Under the pieces are notes generated by a model. That model did not search any database, was not told the DNA's origin, and saw only the letters and a program-made list of their open reading frames with translations. Below are positions 18,442-27,911 of a DNA stretch of 61,144 nucleotides, piece after piece. This DNA comes from Deltaproteobacteria bacterium (GTDB lineage: Bacteria > Myxococcota > SpSt-1050): NCBI GenBank assembly GCA_026416535.1, contig JAOAFA010000076.1:1-61144 (forward strand), in the 5' to 3' direction. The position numbers and the translations under genes are program-made. How positions within the stretch are numbered: the first letter of the stretch is position 1; each line of letters opens with the position of its first letter.

Positions 18442-20934
18442 TTAATCATCTAATCTAACTTCTATAATAGGTGCCTTCCATATATCACTATTATACTCAA
18501 GAATAGCTCTATCAGAACTAAATCTGCCCATCCTTGCGATATTAAAAATGGATTTTTTATACCATGTCGCACTGTCTTTAAAATTTTCATCGACAATTCC
18601 CTCCGTTTCAAAGTATGAATCGAAATCAGCAAATAACATATACTCATCCCTGTTTAGTAAAGAATTAACTAATGGCGTAAATATATTTCCATTTTTACCA
18701 TTTACATCATTTGACATTATAAAATCAATCACTGTTCGCAAACGAATATTCTTATTAAATATCTCTCTTGGGTTATACCCTTCCTTTTTTAGCGCTATAA
18801 CCTCTGTGGCAGTCAAACCAAACAAAAAGAAATTCTCTGCCCCAACTGCCTCCCTAATCTCAACATTAGCTCCATCAAGTGTACCGATTGTGAGTGCCCC
18901 ATTAAATGCGAACTTCATATTCCCTGTACCTGACGCCTCTTTGCCAGCAGTACTTATCTGTTCCGAAAGATCCGCGGCAGGATACACTGGCTGAGCATTC
19001 TTTACATTGAAATCTGGCAAAAATACAATCTTTATAAGCCCTTTTACTGACGAATCATGATTTATTACCTCAGCCACGCTGTTGATCAACTTAATAATTA
19101 GTTTTGCCATAAAATACCCTGGTGCTGCCTTCCCCGCAAAGATAAATGTTCTTGGGACATATCTGAAATTCTTATTATATTTTATATCAAGATATCTTGC
19201 TATAATATGCATTACATTCAAATGCTGACGTTTATATTCATGAATCCTCTTTGCCTGTATCGCAAATAATGATTCAGGATCTACTGCTATTCCAGTCTTT
19301 TGCCTAATTATTTCGCTCAGCCTCCTTTTGTTGTTTACTTTTATCTTTTTTATCCTCTCATGAAATGTAAGATCTTCCACATACTTCTCTAAAATTCTCA
19401 GTTCACTTGTATCAACTAGCCACCTGTCTCCCACAACCTCAGTAAGAAGTGTAGCAAGCTCAGGATTACAAACTGCGATAAACCGTCTAGGTGTAACTCC
19501 ATTTGTTTTATTATTGAACTTTTCAGGAGATATTCTGTAAAAACCATTTAAAACAGTCTTTTTTAGGAGTTCGGTATGTAACTTGGCAACTCCATTAATT
19601 GAAAAACTTCCAAGCGACGCTAAATTTGCCATCCTAATATATTTCTCATTACTACCTTCTTCAAATAATGACACCTCTCTTACAAGTTCTTCATCCCCGG
19701 GAAACTTCAACCTAACCTCCTCCAAAAACCGTCTGTTTAGTTCATAAATTATCTCCAAATGTCTCGGAAGAAGCCTTCCGAACAATGACACAGGCCATTT
19801 CTCAAGAGCCTCGGGCATAAGTGTATGATTAGTATAAGCAAACGTCCTCCGTGTAGTTTCCCACGCATCCTCCCAGCTAAAATTATGCTCATCCAACAAA
19901 ATCCTCATAAGCTCTGGTATGGCTATTGCTGGATGAGTATCATTCAACTGAATCACATATTTTTTGTAAAAATTCCTTAGATCTTTATCTCTCTGTAAAA
20001 AAATTCTTATCATATCCTGTAATGAACAAGAAACAAAGAAATATTGTTGTTCCAACCTCAATTGCTTGCCAGCCGCTGGCTCATCATTTGGATAAAGAAC
20101 CTTAGTTATGTTTTCAGAAATCACCTTCTCATGAACGGCTCCATAATAATCTCCAACATTGAAACTCGCAAAATCAAACGATTCACATGCCTCTGCCTTC
20201 CACAACCTAAGCATGATGGCATTATTTGTCCTATAGCCTGGGATACAAGTATCGAAAGGTGTTCCCACAACCATCCTATCAGGAATCCATCTGACTCTAA
20301 ATTTCCCCTCGTCATCTATATAACACTCCGTATGACCTCCAAATTTAACATAAAAATTAATGTCAGGTCTTGGAATCTCCCATGGGTTCCCCAAATGCAA
20401 CCATTTATCTGTAATCTCAACCTGCCATCCGTCTCTAATCTCCTGATCGAAAATCCCAAATTCATATCGAATTCCATAACCTATCGCTGGAATTCTCATT
20501 GTAGCAAGTGAATCTAGAAAACATGCCGCTAGCCTACCAAGTCCTCCATTCCCCAATCCTGGTTCTTCCTCTGCATTTATTATCGATTCATAGTCCAACC
20601 TAAGAAGCATGAGTGCCTCTCTAACTTGCTCGGTTATACCAAGAGACAACATGTTATTCTCTAGCTGAGGTCCAATGAGAAATTCAGCAGATAAATAAAC
20701 TACTGTCCTACTATGCTTTTCAAAATAGGCGTGTGAGCTACTAATCCATCTTTTCATCATCCTATCCCTAACAGTCTGCGCCACAGCAAGATACCAATCA
20801 TTTAACGTTGCAACCTCTGGGAATTTCCCCTGATGGCAGAAAAGATTTGTCAAAATATCTTTTTTGATTTCAGCAGCAGAACAATTCTCCACTATCATAT
20901 TCTCTTTAACCTTAAAATTATCCTTTTTTGTCAT
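18442..20934 (-). CDS. glgP: Glycogen/maltodextrin phosphorylase
   Basis: The 830 residues match GT35 phosphorylases over full length. The pyridoxal phosphate lysine is Lys674 in GTGNMKFAFNGALTIGTLDG. Other family landmarks are NDTHPAIAIPELMR, TNHTLMPEALEKW, NGVTPRRF and KRIHEYKRQHLN. The enzyme releases glucose-1-phosphate from alpha-1,4-glucans with inorganic phosphate in the cytoplasm. The N-terminus lacks a regulatory phosphorylation segment, as is usual in bacteria. GGAGAC precedes the ATG. It is transcribed alone, away from a 418-base intergenic region that contains a 10-bp inverted repeat. Confidence 0.97.
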   Translation of the reverse strand: MTKKDNFKVKENMIVENCSAAEIKKDILTNLFCHQGKFPEVATLNDWYLAVAQTVRDRMMKRWISSSHAYFEKHSRTVVYLSAEFLIGPQLENNMLSLGITEQVREALMLLRLDYESIINAEEEPGLGNGGLGRLAACFLDSLATMRIPAIGYGIRYEFGIFDQEIRDGWQVEITDKWLHLGNPWEIPRPDINFYVKFGGHTECYIDDEGKFRVRWIPDRMVVGTPFDTCIPGYRTNNAIMLRLWKAEACESFDFASFNVGDYYGAVHEKVISENITKVLYPNDEPAAGKQLRLEQQYFFVSCSLQDMIRIFLQRDKDLRNFYKKYVIQLNDTHPAIAIPELMRILLDEHNFSWEDAWETTRRTFAYTNHTLMPEALEKWPVSLFGRLLPRHLEIIYELNRRFLEEVRLKFPGDEELVREVSLFEEGSNEKYIRMANLASLGSFSINGVAKLHTELLKKTVLNGFYRISPEKFNNKTNGVTPRRFIAVCNPELATLLTEVVGDRWLVDTSELRILEKYVEDLTFHERIKKIKVNNKRRLSEIIRQKTGIAVDPESLFAIQAKRIHEYKRQHLNVMHIIARYLDIKYNKNFRYVPRTFIFAGKAAPGYFMAKLIIKLINSVAEVINHDSSVKGLIKIVFLPDFNVKNAQPVYPAADLSEQISTAGKEASGTGNMKFAFNGALTIGTLDGANVEIREAVGAENFFLFGLTATEVIALKKEGYNPREIFNKNIRLRTVIDFIMSNDVNGKNGNIFTPLVNSLLNRDEYMLFADFDSYFETEGIVDENFKDSATWYKKSIFNIARMGRFSSDRAILEYNSDIWKAPIIEVRLDD

Positions 20935-21020
20935 AGTTAGTCTCCTTAATAACCTAATTTTACATTACAATAACTACAAATTTCAAACAAAATAATAATT
21001 ACTAAAACACCTACATTATA

Positions 21021-21057
21021 TTTTTGGATAAGATTCCTCGGTAGCCCTATCCAAAAA
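21021..21057. repeat. 10-bp inverted repeat with 17-base loop
   Basis: TTTTTGGATA (21021-21030) is exactly complementary to TATCCAAAAA (21048-21057). It lies about 90 bases upstream of glgP. On either strand the hairpin would carry a run of T after the stem, as in a bidirectional terminator, although no gene ends here. A leader or regulatory hairpin is an alternative. Confidence 0.5.
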
Positions 21058-21325
21058 AATTCCGCCTATATTTTAAACGTGAAGCACAATTTCTTAAATT
21101 ATTCAGTTCACGAATTTGCATTACAAAATCTAATTTTTTGATGCTATACAATCTCACATTTACTATGATATAAACGCAAATCTATTTATCAAATTGCCCT
21201 CTTTCATTTTAGGATCCAACACTTTCGCATAGCAAAACTGCATATTAGCACTTAGGAAGGATTTTTCTTTTGACAAAAAGAACTAAAAATACTATTTACT
21301 TGCTCAATTAAATATTACAAGCAAT

Positions 21326-21341
21326 GTTACTCAAAAGTAAC
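21326..21341. repeat. Palindrome GTTACT-CAAA-AGTAAC before kinase start
   Basis: A perfect 6-bp inverted repeat with a 4-base loop lies 11 bases before the ATG at 21353. It occupies the place where a ribosome site should be, so it could be an operator or a small hairpin near the translation start. Confidence 0.4.
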
Positions 21342-21352
21342 TAAATAAGATT

Positions 21353-24145
21353 ATGAATTTACTCTCGTTATTGACATATACATCTTCCATTATTTATCTC
21401 TTTTTTGGTTTTTACATCTTATATCTTAACAAGAGCGAAATAATTAACAAAATATTCTTTCTACTAAGTGTATCCTTGAGCATCTGGTCATTTGCAGATG
21501 CATTTTACTTTACCGCCTCAGACAAAGAGTCTGCAATGACATTTTGGAGAATATCCTCAATCGGTTGGATATTCTCTCCATCTATAATGCTACATCTAAT
21601 GTTACTTATTGGAAAGTTTAGAAAATTCATAGATAATTGGATGAAGATCACTATAATTTATATACCAGCTGTAATTCTTCAGGTACTTGCTCTCACCACA
21701 AACTTCTATTTAAAAGATATAATTCTTACACCCTATGGGTGGGCAGACTATGTAGATAACAAATCACCTATAACAATCTCCTTCCTAATTTATTTCATCA
21801 CTTATTCTTTACTCTCACTTTTAGCCACATTTACTTGGGGTAAAAATACTAAGATCCAGCATGAAAAGAAACAAGCAGCAACAATATTTATTGCATCAAT
21901 TCTATCACTAATACCTATCTTTTTTGCAAACACAATGCAAATTGCTTTTGGGACAAAATTATTGATCCCTACTTTTGCTGAGATATTTATATTGATTTGG
22001 GTAGCAGGCATCATGATCGCTATCAAAAAATACAATTTTCTTAGAAGAGAGGAAGAGATAACTATATTAAATGAGAAAATCCTATTAGAAAGTAAAATTG
22101 TCTCAATCCAAAGTGAATATATAAAAAATCAAAATTATGTACTTGAAACCCTCCTCGACTACTTTAAGAAAAATTCTCAAATAGATATCTACGATTTTAT
22201 CGCTGAAAAAATTTATCAAACAGGAAATATTAAGATCTTAATGATAACTACTTATGATAGCTCGAGCTCTAAATTTATATTGAAATCAATCAAATGTGAT
22301 AAAGAAATAAAACACGAATTCGAAAGATTAATACGTTCTTATATTGGCTCTCCAGAGGCTAAGATACCGGAAGCAGACAAAGATTTTATAATTGAAAAGT
22401 TATTTCAATCTCACCTAATAAAATTAGACGGTGGTCTTTATGAAGCTATACTCAAAAAGATAGATAAAAGCAAAATAGACGAATTTGCAAATAAATATGC
22501 TTTAGGGGAGGCTTATTCCATAGGCTTTAGTTCTGGTAATACTCTTTATGGGGCTGCAACAATTATATGTGAAAAGAACAAGGATATAGAAAACAAGGAG
22601 TTTTTAGAGGTATTAATAAATATATTGTCACTAATACTACAAAAATGGGATACTGATATAAAGTTAAAAAAGTCGGAAGAACTTCACAGAGCAATATTTG
22701 AATATTCAGACGATTGTATATATATACTTAACAAAGATGGTCATCTTCTCTCCATAAATCCATCATTCGAAAGAATTACAGGATATAAGGTAGAAGATTT
22801 CATAAATAAATCAATGGTAGAATTATTACACCCAGAGGATGTAAAAGAAGCATTCAAAATGCTAAAAATGGTAATTAGCGGTTTTAATCCACTGAGAAAG
22901 ATATTAAGAGTTATTGATTCAAAAAACAATGTCCTTTATGGTGAATTTTCTGCAACAAAATTTATCCTCGATAATGGGGAGATAGCACTCTTAGGAATAG
23001 GTAGAGATATTACCGAGAGAATTAGAAATGAAGAACTAATCAAAACATATCAAAAAGAGCTTGAGCTGAAAACTACAAGAATAGAAACTATTGGAATAAT
23101 GGCCATAGGCGTCCTTCACGATCTGAACAATATATTAATGAATATATCTACCAAAATCGATAAAATGAAAAAAATTGATCTGCAGCATAATGATATAACA
23201 GAATATCTTAATGAGATCTACAAAACAATAGATGTAGCTAAAAGATTGTCCAAAGGTTTATTCCATATTAGCAGTGGGAGAATATCAGAATTCGAAGACG
23301 GCACACTAATTGACATTATTAAAGAAAACCTAAACTTACTAGTAAAAGACTCAAAGTATACCCTAAAAACAGAATTTCCAGAAGATATCGAGGACATTCA
23401 AAATCTCCCAATCGATAATCCAAAGATCACACAAATACTGAACAATCTCGTAATAAACGCCATACAGGCAATGCCAAATGGCGGAACAATTAAAGTGTCA
23501 CTTGCTCATCATCAAATAAATGAGAGGAATTTTATTGTTTTGTCGGTATCAGATACAGGTCCCGGAATACCCAATGAGATCCGCGAGAGAATCTTTGACC
23601 CATTTTTTACTACAAAACCCAATGGCACTGGTCTAGGATTATACACCGTTAAATCAATAATAAAAGCAGCGGGTGGTGAAATCGAATTCTTCTCAGAGTA
23701 CGGCAAAGGAACAACATTCAAAATATATCTACCTGTCAATAAAGATAAGAAATCAATCCCTCATCAACAGGACAAAAAAGAAAAAAAGGAAAGAGTAGCA
23801 AAAAATGTGTTAATTGTAGACGATGATAAAAATATCAGAGAATTAACAGTTGATATGCTAACCTACCTAGGACATAGACCATTTACTGCGCATAATTCAG
23901 AAACGGCATTATATTGTATAAAAAACAATACCATAGATGCTGTCATTTTAGATGTTCATCTTGGTAGTAATTCAGATGCACTATGGATGCTTAAAAAGAT
24001 CAAGGAATTAAAGAAGGATACTAAAGTCATTGTTTGCTCTGGCTCTCCAAAAGATTCATACCTAATCCACTTCGATTCTTATGGATTTGAAGGAGTACTT
24101 ACAAAACCATTTACTCTTAATGATCTCGAAAATATTTTAAAATAA
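21353..24145 (+). CDS. Membrane hybrid histidine kinase with 7TM sensor, PAS and C-terminal receiver
   Basis: The 930 residues begin with about seven membrane helices (1-225) of the histidine-kinase N-terminal 7TM type. A GAF-like linker (about 260-430) and a PAS domain (about 445-565; FEYSDDCIYILNKDGHLLSINPSFERITGY) follow. The phosphoacceptor is His589 in GVLHDLNNIL. The ATPase has NNLVINAIQAMPNGG, DTGPGI and GTGLGLYTVKSI. A receiver with Asp867 (VILDVHLG) completes it. It is the first of three signalling genes; the next two are a soluble kinase and a sigma-54 activator. There is no recognisable Shine-Dalgarno before the ATG, as for its neighbour at 24352. Confidence 0.93.
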   Translation: MNLLSLLTYTSSIIYLFFGFYILYLNKSEIINKIFFLLSVSLSIWSFADAFYFTASDKESAMTFWRISSIGWIFSPSIMLHLMLLIGKFRKFIDNWMKITIIYIPAVILQVLALTTNFYLKDIILTPYGWADYVDNKSPITISFLIYFITYSLLSLLATFTWGKNTKIQHEKKQAATIFIASILSLIPIFFANTMQIAFGTKLLIPTFAEIFILIWVAGIMIAIKKYNFLRREEEITILNEKILLESKIVSIQSEYIKNQNYVLETLLDYFKKNSQIDIYDFIAEKIYQTGNIKILMITTYDSSSSKFILKSIKCDKEIKHEFERLIRSYIGSPEAKIPEADKDFIIEKLFQSHLIKLDGGLYEAILKKIDKSKIDEFANKYALGEAYSIGFSSGNTLYGAATIICEKNKDIENKEFLEVLINILSLILQKWDTDIKLKKSEELHRAIFEYSDDCIYILNKDGHLLSINPSFERITGYKVEDFINKSMVELLHPEDVKEAFKMLKMVISGFNPLRKILRVIDSKNNVLYGEFSATKFILDNGEIALLGIGRDITERIRNEELIKTYQKELELKTTRIETIGIMAIGVLHDLNNILMNISTKIDKMKKIDLQHNDITEYLNEIYKTIDVAKRLSKGLFHISSGRISEFEDGTLIDIIKENLNLLVKDSKYTLKTEFPEDIEDIQNLPIDNPKITQILNNLVINAIQAMPNGGTIKVSLAHHQINERNFIVLSVSDTGPGIPNEIRERIFDPFFTTKPNGTGLGLYTVKSIIKAAGGEIEFFSEYGKGTTFKIYLPVNKDKKSIPHQQDKKEKKERVAKNVLIVDDDKNIRELTVDMLTYLGHRPFTAHNSETALYCIKNNTIDAVILDVHLGSNSDALWMLKKIKELKKDTKVIVCSGSPKDSYLIHFDSYGFEGVLTKPFTLNDLENILK

Positions 24146-24149
24146 AAAA

Positions 24150-24171
24150 GGGATACCACTCCAGGTATCCT
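24150..24171 (+). terminator. Hairpin after hybrid kinase gene
   Basis: GGATACC (24151-24157) and GGTATCC (24164-24170) form a perfect 7-bp stem with a 6-base loop, starting 5 bases after the kinase stop. Only a short T run follows, so termination may be partial. Confidence 0.55.
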
Positions 24172-24351
24172 TATAAAAGCGGAATAAAATTAAACAATTT
24201 CACTCCCAAAACCCAATCCCTTTAACCTTCGTATATATAAATGTTTCCAAATTATTATCCCATTGTTAAGCGTTTATGATTTTTTGTCACCTTTTCAATG
24301 TAAAGTATTTTTTCTTTACTTTTACCAAGTTAGTTTCTAAAAAAGTGTATT

Positions 24352-26073
24352 ATGAAGATTCGCTATAAACTTACACCGGAAGGATCAAACAAGAGCGCAT
24401 GGGATTTCTGCTCACTCTCTAAACAAATATTGAGATATGCAAACATGGGAGTATCCAGGACGGAATTTATAAAATTAATATTAAAAATGTTCATAGATTT
24501 TTCCAGATGTGACGCCACAGAATTTTTGTCAAAGGAAGATGATAAGTATTACAGAGGGGTATTATTAAAGAACAAAAATTATACATTTATTTTTGAGGTA
24601 ATAAATGCGGTCAAGCAGAATAACTATATAATTCCAGCATTCAAAAACATGACACAAGAAGAAGAACTTTATTCACTTATTCTCTCAGAACAAATAAAAA
24701 AGACACAAAAGTTTTTTACAAAAAATGGCAGTATGTGGATACCTGACACTAATATAGAAATCTCATTGTCCTTAATCGACATAGATAATACCTATACGCA
24801 AAAAAGTTTTAATTTGGCTGGGAGATTTAATTCAATGATAATTTTACCATTTCAAACAAACAACTTTGACAATGGTCTAATAGTCTTAAAATCGCTTAAA
24901 AAGCACTTTTTTACTCGTGGAGAGACAGAGTTTTATGAAACGGTTAGCCAAACAATTGGTATTTCTATATCAGATAGAAGAGCCCAATTTAACCTAAGAG
25001 AGAGAATAAAGGAATTAACCTGTCTTTACAATGTAAATAAAATACTGCAAAACAAACAATATTCCTTTGATGAAATACTACAAAATATTGCTGATATACT
25101 CCCATCTGCTTTTTTATTACCCCAATATTCATCAGCTAGGATTGTTTTGAATTCTAAAGAATACAAAAGTAAAGGATATAAGGAATCAAAAATAAATGTA
25201 AAAAGACCTATAAATATCTGGGGTGAAGAAAGAGGTTTCATTGAAATCTGTTACTTTTTTGACAAAAACCCAATTACCACAGATATAGTATTCTTAAAAG
25301 AGGAGATATCCCTTATTGAGAATATATCCTTAGAGATAGCAAAATTTGCAGAACAACAACAATTGGAGGAAGAAAAGCAGAGAATTTCCACACAACTCAG
25401 ACATGCAGATAAGCTCGCTACAATCGGGCAACTTTCCGCTGGCATTGCACACGAACTAAACGAACCATTAACAATAATCCTTGGATTTGCACAACTCATC
25501 AAAAAAAATCCAATTCTTCCAGAACAAATAGAAAAAGACATAGATAAAATTATTAATGCCGCAATTTATGGAAGAGAGATTATCAGAAAATTACTTACCT
25601 TTGCCCGTCAGATGCCTACAAAAAAAATCAATCTTAATATCAACACTCTACTACAAGATATATCTCAGTTTTTTGACATTAGACTCAAAAAAGAAAATAT
25701 TAGTGTTAAATTAGAATTACAACAAGATCTCCCACACATCGAAGCAGATCAATCCCAAATAACTCAGGTTCTAATGAACATAATAGTAAATGCTATTCAG
25801 GCAATGCCAAACGGTGGCACTCTCACATTAAAAACTCAATTGATAGATAATTATATAATGGTCAGCATAAGTGATACAGGCATAGGTATGACAGAAGAAG
25901 TCAAAAAGCAGATATTCATTCCTTTTTTCACAACGAAAGAGGTAGGCAAAGGCACTGGTCTAGGTCTCTCAGTTGCTCTTGGCATAATAGAATCTCATGG
26001 AGGAAAGATCGATTTCGAAACGGAAGAAGGCAAAGGCTCAACATTTTATATAAAAATACCAATAAAAAATTAA
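24352..26073 (+). CDS. Soluble GAF-domain histidine kinase
   Basis: This 573-residue cytoplasmic kinase has a GAF-like sensor region (about 30-210), a second sensor segment (about 220-325), a helical linker and then the kinase core. The phosphoacceptor is His367 in GIAHELNEPLTIILGFAQ. The ATPase has NIIVNAIQAMPNGG, DTGIGM and GTGLGLSVALGI. The kinase core resembles that of the upstream hybrid kinase, which suggests duplication. Nineteen bases after its stop comes an NtrC-type activator, the natural receiver partner. A 206-base gap with a hairpin separates it from the hybrid kinase, so it may have its own promoter. No ribosome site is evident. Confidence 0.92.
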   Translation: MKIRYKLTPEGSNKSAWDFCSLSKQILRYANMGVSRTEFIKLILKMFIDFSRCDATEFLSKEDDKYYRGVLLKNKNYTFIFEVINAVKQNNYIIPAFKNMTQEEELYSLILSEQIKKTQKFFTKNGSMWIPDTNIEISLSLIDIDNTYTQKSFNLAGRFNSMIILPFQTNNFDNGLIVLKSLKKHFFTRGETEFYETVSQTIGISISDRRAQFNLRERIKELTCLYNVNKILQNKQYSFDEILQNIADILPSAFLLPQYSSARIVLNSKEYKSKGYKESKINVKRPINIWGEERGFIEICYFFDKNPITTDIVFLKEEISLIENISLEIAKFAEQQQLEEEKQRISTQLRHADKLATIGQLSAGIAHELNEPLTIILGFAQLIKKNPILPEQIEKDIDKIINAAIYGREIIRKLLTFARQMPTKKINLNINTLLQDISQFFDIRLKKENISVKLELQQDLPHIEADQSQITQVLMNIIVNAIQAMPNGGTLTLKTQLIDNYIMVSISDTGIGMTEEVKKQIFIPFFTTKEVGKGTGLGLSVALGIIESHGGKIDFETEEGKGSTFYIKIPIKN

Positions 26074-26091
26074 AAATAATGGATTCGACCC

Positions 26092-27438
26092 ATGACTGAG
26101 AATATTAAAATCCTTGTAATTGATGATTCCCCTGAGACCCTAGAGATGATTGAAAGAATACTTAAACCCAAAGGATACAAGATATTACTTACAACAAATG
26201 GCGAAGACGGAATCAAGATCCTAAGATCGGAGCCAATTGATCTAGTAATAACGGACTTAAAAATGCCGGGTATAACCGGCCTCGACCTACTCAGATTTAT
26301 TTCAGAGAATTTTAAGGATATTCAATCAATAGTAATAACTGGTTATCCATCAATTGACACAGCTGTTCTGTCAATAAAAAGCGGGGCTGAAGAATTCCTA
26401 CCCAAACCATTTACTGACGAAGAATTGCTAGATGCTATAAATAAATCTATTGAAAAAATTAAACTAAAATACTCAATATATAAAAACAAATCGGTTATCA
26501 ATGAGTTCGGTATAATAGGGGAATCAATGGGTATAAAGAAAGTAATAACCTCAATTAAAAAGGCTGCTCAGACAAATGCTACAGTACTTATTTATGGGGA
26601 AAGTGGAACAGGTAAGGAACTTGTGGCAAGGGCCATTCACTATAATAGCCTGAGGGCAACCTCTCCATTTGTTGCAGTCAATTGCGGCGGCATTCCAGAA
26701 AGCCTCTTAGAAAGTCAGCTCTTTGGTCATCTAAAAGGGGCATTTACTGGTGCGACCGAAACTAGAGCAGGTTTTTTCCAAACGGCAGACAAAGGTACAA
26801 TCTTTCTTGATGAGATTACAGAGACTTCACCCTCAACTCAGGTAAAGCTATTAAGAGTATTACAAGAAAAAGAAATATATATGGTAGGATCGAACAAAAG
26901 TATTAAAATAGATACAAGAATTATAGCAGCCACCAACAGAGATATAATGTCACTTGTGAGACAGGGAAAATTTCGGGAGGACCTTTATTTTAGACTAAAT
27001 GTAATTCCAATAGATATACCACCATTGAGAGAAAGGGGTAATGATATAATAATGTTGACCAACTATTTTTTGGACTTGTATAAAAAAGAATACAATAAAC
27101 CTGAACTAACAATTTCTGATGATGTACTTAAAATTTTCGTTAATTATTCTTGGCCAGGAAATGTAAGGGAACTCCAAAATTTGATCCAACGAATAGTTGT
27201 AATGTCAGATAATAACTTTGTGGATATTCCAGATCTTCCAGAGATAATGAGGTTCTCTATCTCACCGGGTTATAAAACAAATATGAGCCTAGAAGATGTC
27301 GAAAGAGAACACATATCCAACGTGTTAAAATATACAAACTACAACAAAACTAGGGCAGCTGAAATACTAAAGGTAGATAGAAAAACCCTTAGGGATAAGA
27401 TTAAAAAGTACAAGATAATAGAAAAAAATGGGGAATAA
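26092..27438 (+). CDS. NtrC-family sigma-54-dependent response regulator
   Basis: The 448 residues comprise a receiver with Asp55 (VITDLKMPG), an AAA+ sigma-54 interaction domain and a Fis-type HTH. The Walker A is GESGTGKE (169-176), the sigma-54 contact loop GAFTGA is at 216-221, and the Walker B is GTIFLDEI. The HTH is near the end (NKTRAAEILKVDRKTLRDKI). It should activate sigma-54 promoters when phosphorylated, probably by the kinase encoded 19 bases upstream. A sigma-54 promoter lies 120 bases downstream of its stop, in front of the cysteine-rich protein and glutamate dehydrogenase genes, and is an obvious candidate target. Confidence 0.95.
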   Translation: MTENIKILVIDDSPETLEMIERILKPKGYKILLTTNGEDGIKILRSEPIDLVITDLKMPGITGLDLLRFISENFKDIQSIVITGYPSIDTAVLSIKSGAEEFLPKPFTDEELLDAINKSIEKIKLKYSIYKNKSVINEFGIIGESMGIKKVITSIKKAAQTNATVLIYGESGTGKELVARAIHYNSLRATSPFVAVNCGGIPESLLESQLFGHLKGAFTGATETRAGFFQTADKGTIFLDEITETSPSTQVKLLRVLQEKEIYMVGSNKSIKIDTRIIAATNRDIMSLVRQGKFREDLYFRLNVIPIDIPPLRERGNDIIMLTNYFLDLYKKEYNKPELTISDDVLKIFVNYSWPGNVRELQNLIQRIVVMSDNNFVDIPDLPEIMRFSISPGYKTNMSLEDVEREHISNVLKYTNYNKTRAAEILKVDRKTLRDKIKKYKIIEKNGE

Positions 27439-27462
27439 TTCCTCAGTGATGAATAATTCCCC
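27430..27462. repeat. Imperfect inverted repeat at end of NtrC-type gene
   Basis: GGGGAATAATT (27430-27440) pairs with AATAATTCCCC (27452-27462) in 10 of 11 positions and spans the stop codon. No T run follows. It could be a weak terminator or, at about 100 bases upstream of the sigma-54 promoter, an activator-binding site. Confidence 0.45.
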
Positions 27463-27558
27463 ACCCATTAAGAACAAGTAGAAAAAACACCCAGAAAAAA
27501 ATTGTATTTATTTCAACCAGTTAAAATTTAAATAGCATACCACCAATGTTTTCAAAAA

Positions 27559-27574
27559 TGGAATAACAATTGCA
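27559..27574 (+). promoter_or_regulatory. Sigma-54 (RpoN) promoter for the cysteine-rich protein and gdhA
   Basis: TGG at 27559-27561, eight bases, then TTGCA at 27570-27574. The GG-N10-GC spacing is exactly that of -24/-12 promoters. Transcription would start near 27586, about 43 bases before the ATG at 27629. An NtrC-type activator gene ends 120 bases upstream. This short motif can occur by chance in a genome of this composition, but the context supports it. Confidence 0.6.
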
Positions 27575-27628
27575 GAACATTTACCATCCCTATCTGGGAT
27601 TTGAGAAAACTTCATAGGAGGTGTTATC

Positions 27629-27889
27629 ATGAATAAAAAGAAGGGTTTATGCTCTACGTGCATAAGACAGGAGGATTGCTCCTATATAAAGTACACTTCT
27701 GAGGCAATCCATTTCTGTGAAGAATTTTCATCTGGCTGCAAGGGAATCGATGGTTTCTCTACAAAATCTGCTTCTAATGACTACGCAGACGAGGAATATG
27801 AAGGACTTTGTAGAAACTGTGAATATAAATCAAGTTGCAACATAAACAAAAATGGAATGCCGATCTGGCATTGTGAAGAATATATTTAA
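27629..27889 (+). CDS. Small cysteine-rich protein with two tandem C-x2-C-x5-C...CEE motifs
   Basis: The 86-residue protein is made of two copies of a short unit: LCSTCIRQEDC ending in FCEEF, and LCRNCEYKSSC ending in HCEEY. Each unit has four cysteines in a C-x2-C-x5-C-x(10-12)-C pattern, so each could hold one metal ion or a cluster. One extra cysteine lies in the linker. No enzyme signature is seen; a metal-binding or redox-sensing accessory protein is the most one can say. GGAGGTG lies before the ATG. It is followed 22 bases later by glutamate dehydrogenase and shares its sigma-54 promoter, so it may act with that enzyme. Confidence 0.82.
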   Translation: MNKKKGLCSTCIRQEDCSYIKYTSEAIHFCEEFSSGCKGIDGFSTKSASNDYADEEYEGLCRNCEYKSSCNINKNGMPIWHCEEYI

Positions 27890-27911
27890 TATAAGAAAAG
27901 GAGGTAAAAGT

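Larger units (their letters stand above)
20935..21352. other. Divergent 418-base intergenic region, glgP and hybrid kinase
   Basis: No coding sequence is evident. The region contains a 10-bp inverted repeat at 21021-21057, a TTGACA at 21271-21276 that may be the -35 box for the kinase gene (its -10 match is poor), and a short palindrome just before the kinase start. I see no riboswitch or tRNA. Confidence 0.6.

Noticed and set aside
27430-27462. Strong intrinsic terminator after the NtrC-type gene
   Set aside because: The inverted repeat lacks a following T run and has a central mismatch, so I list it only as a repeat.
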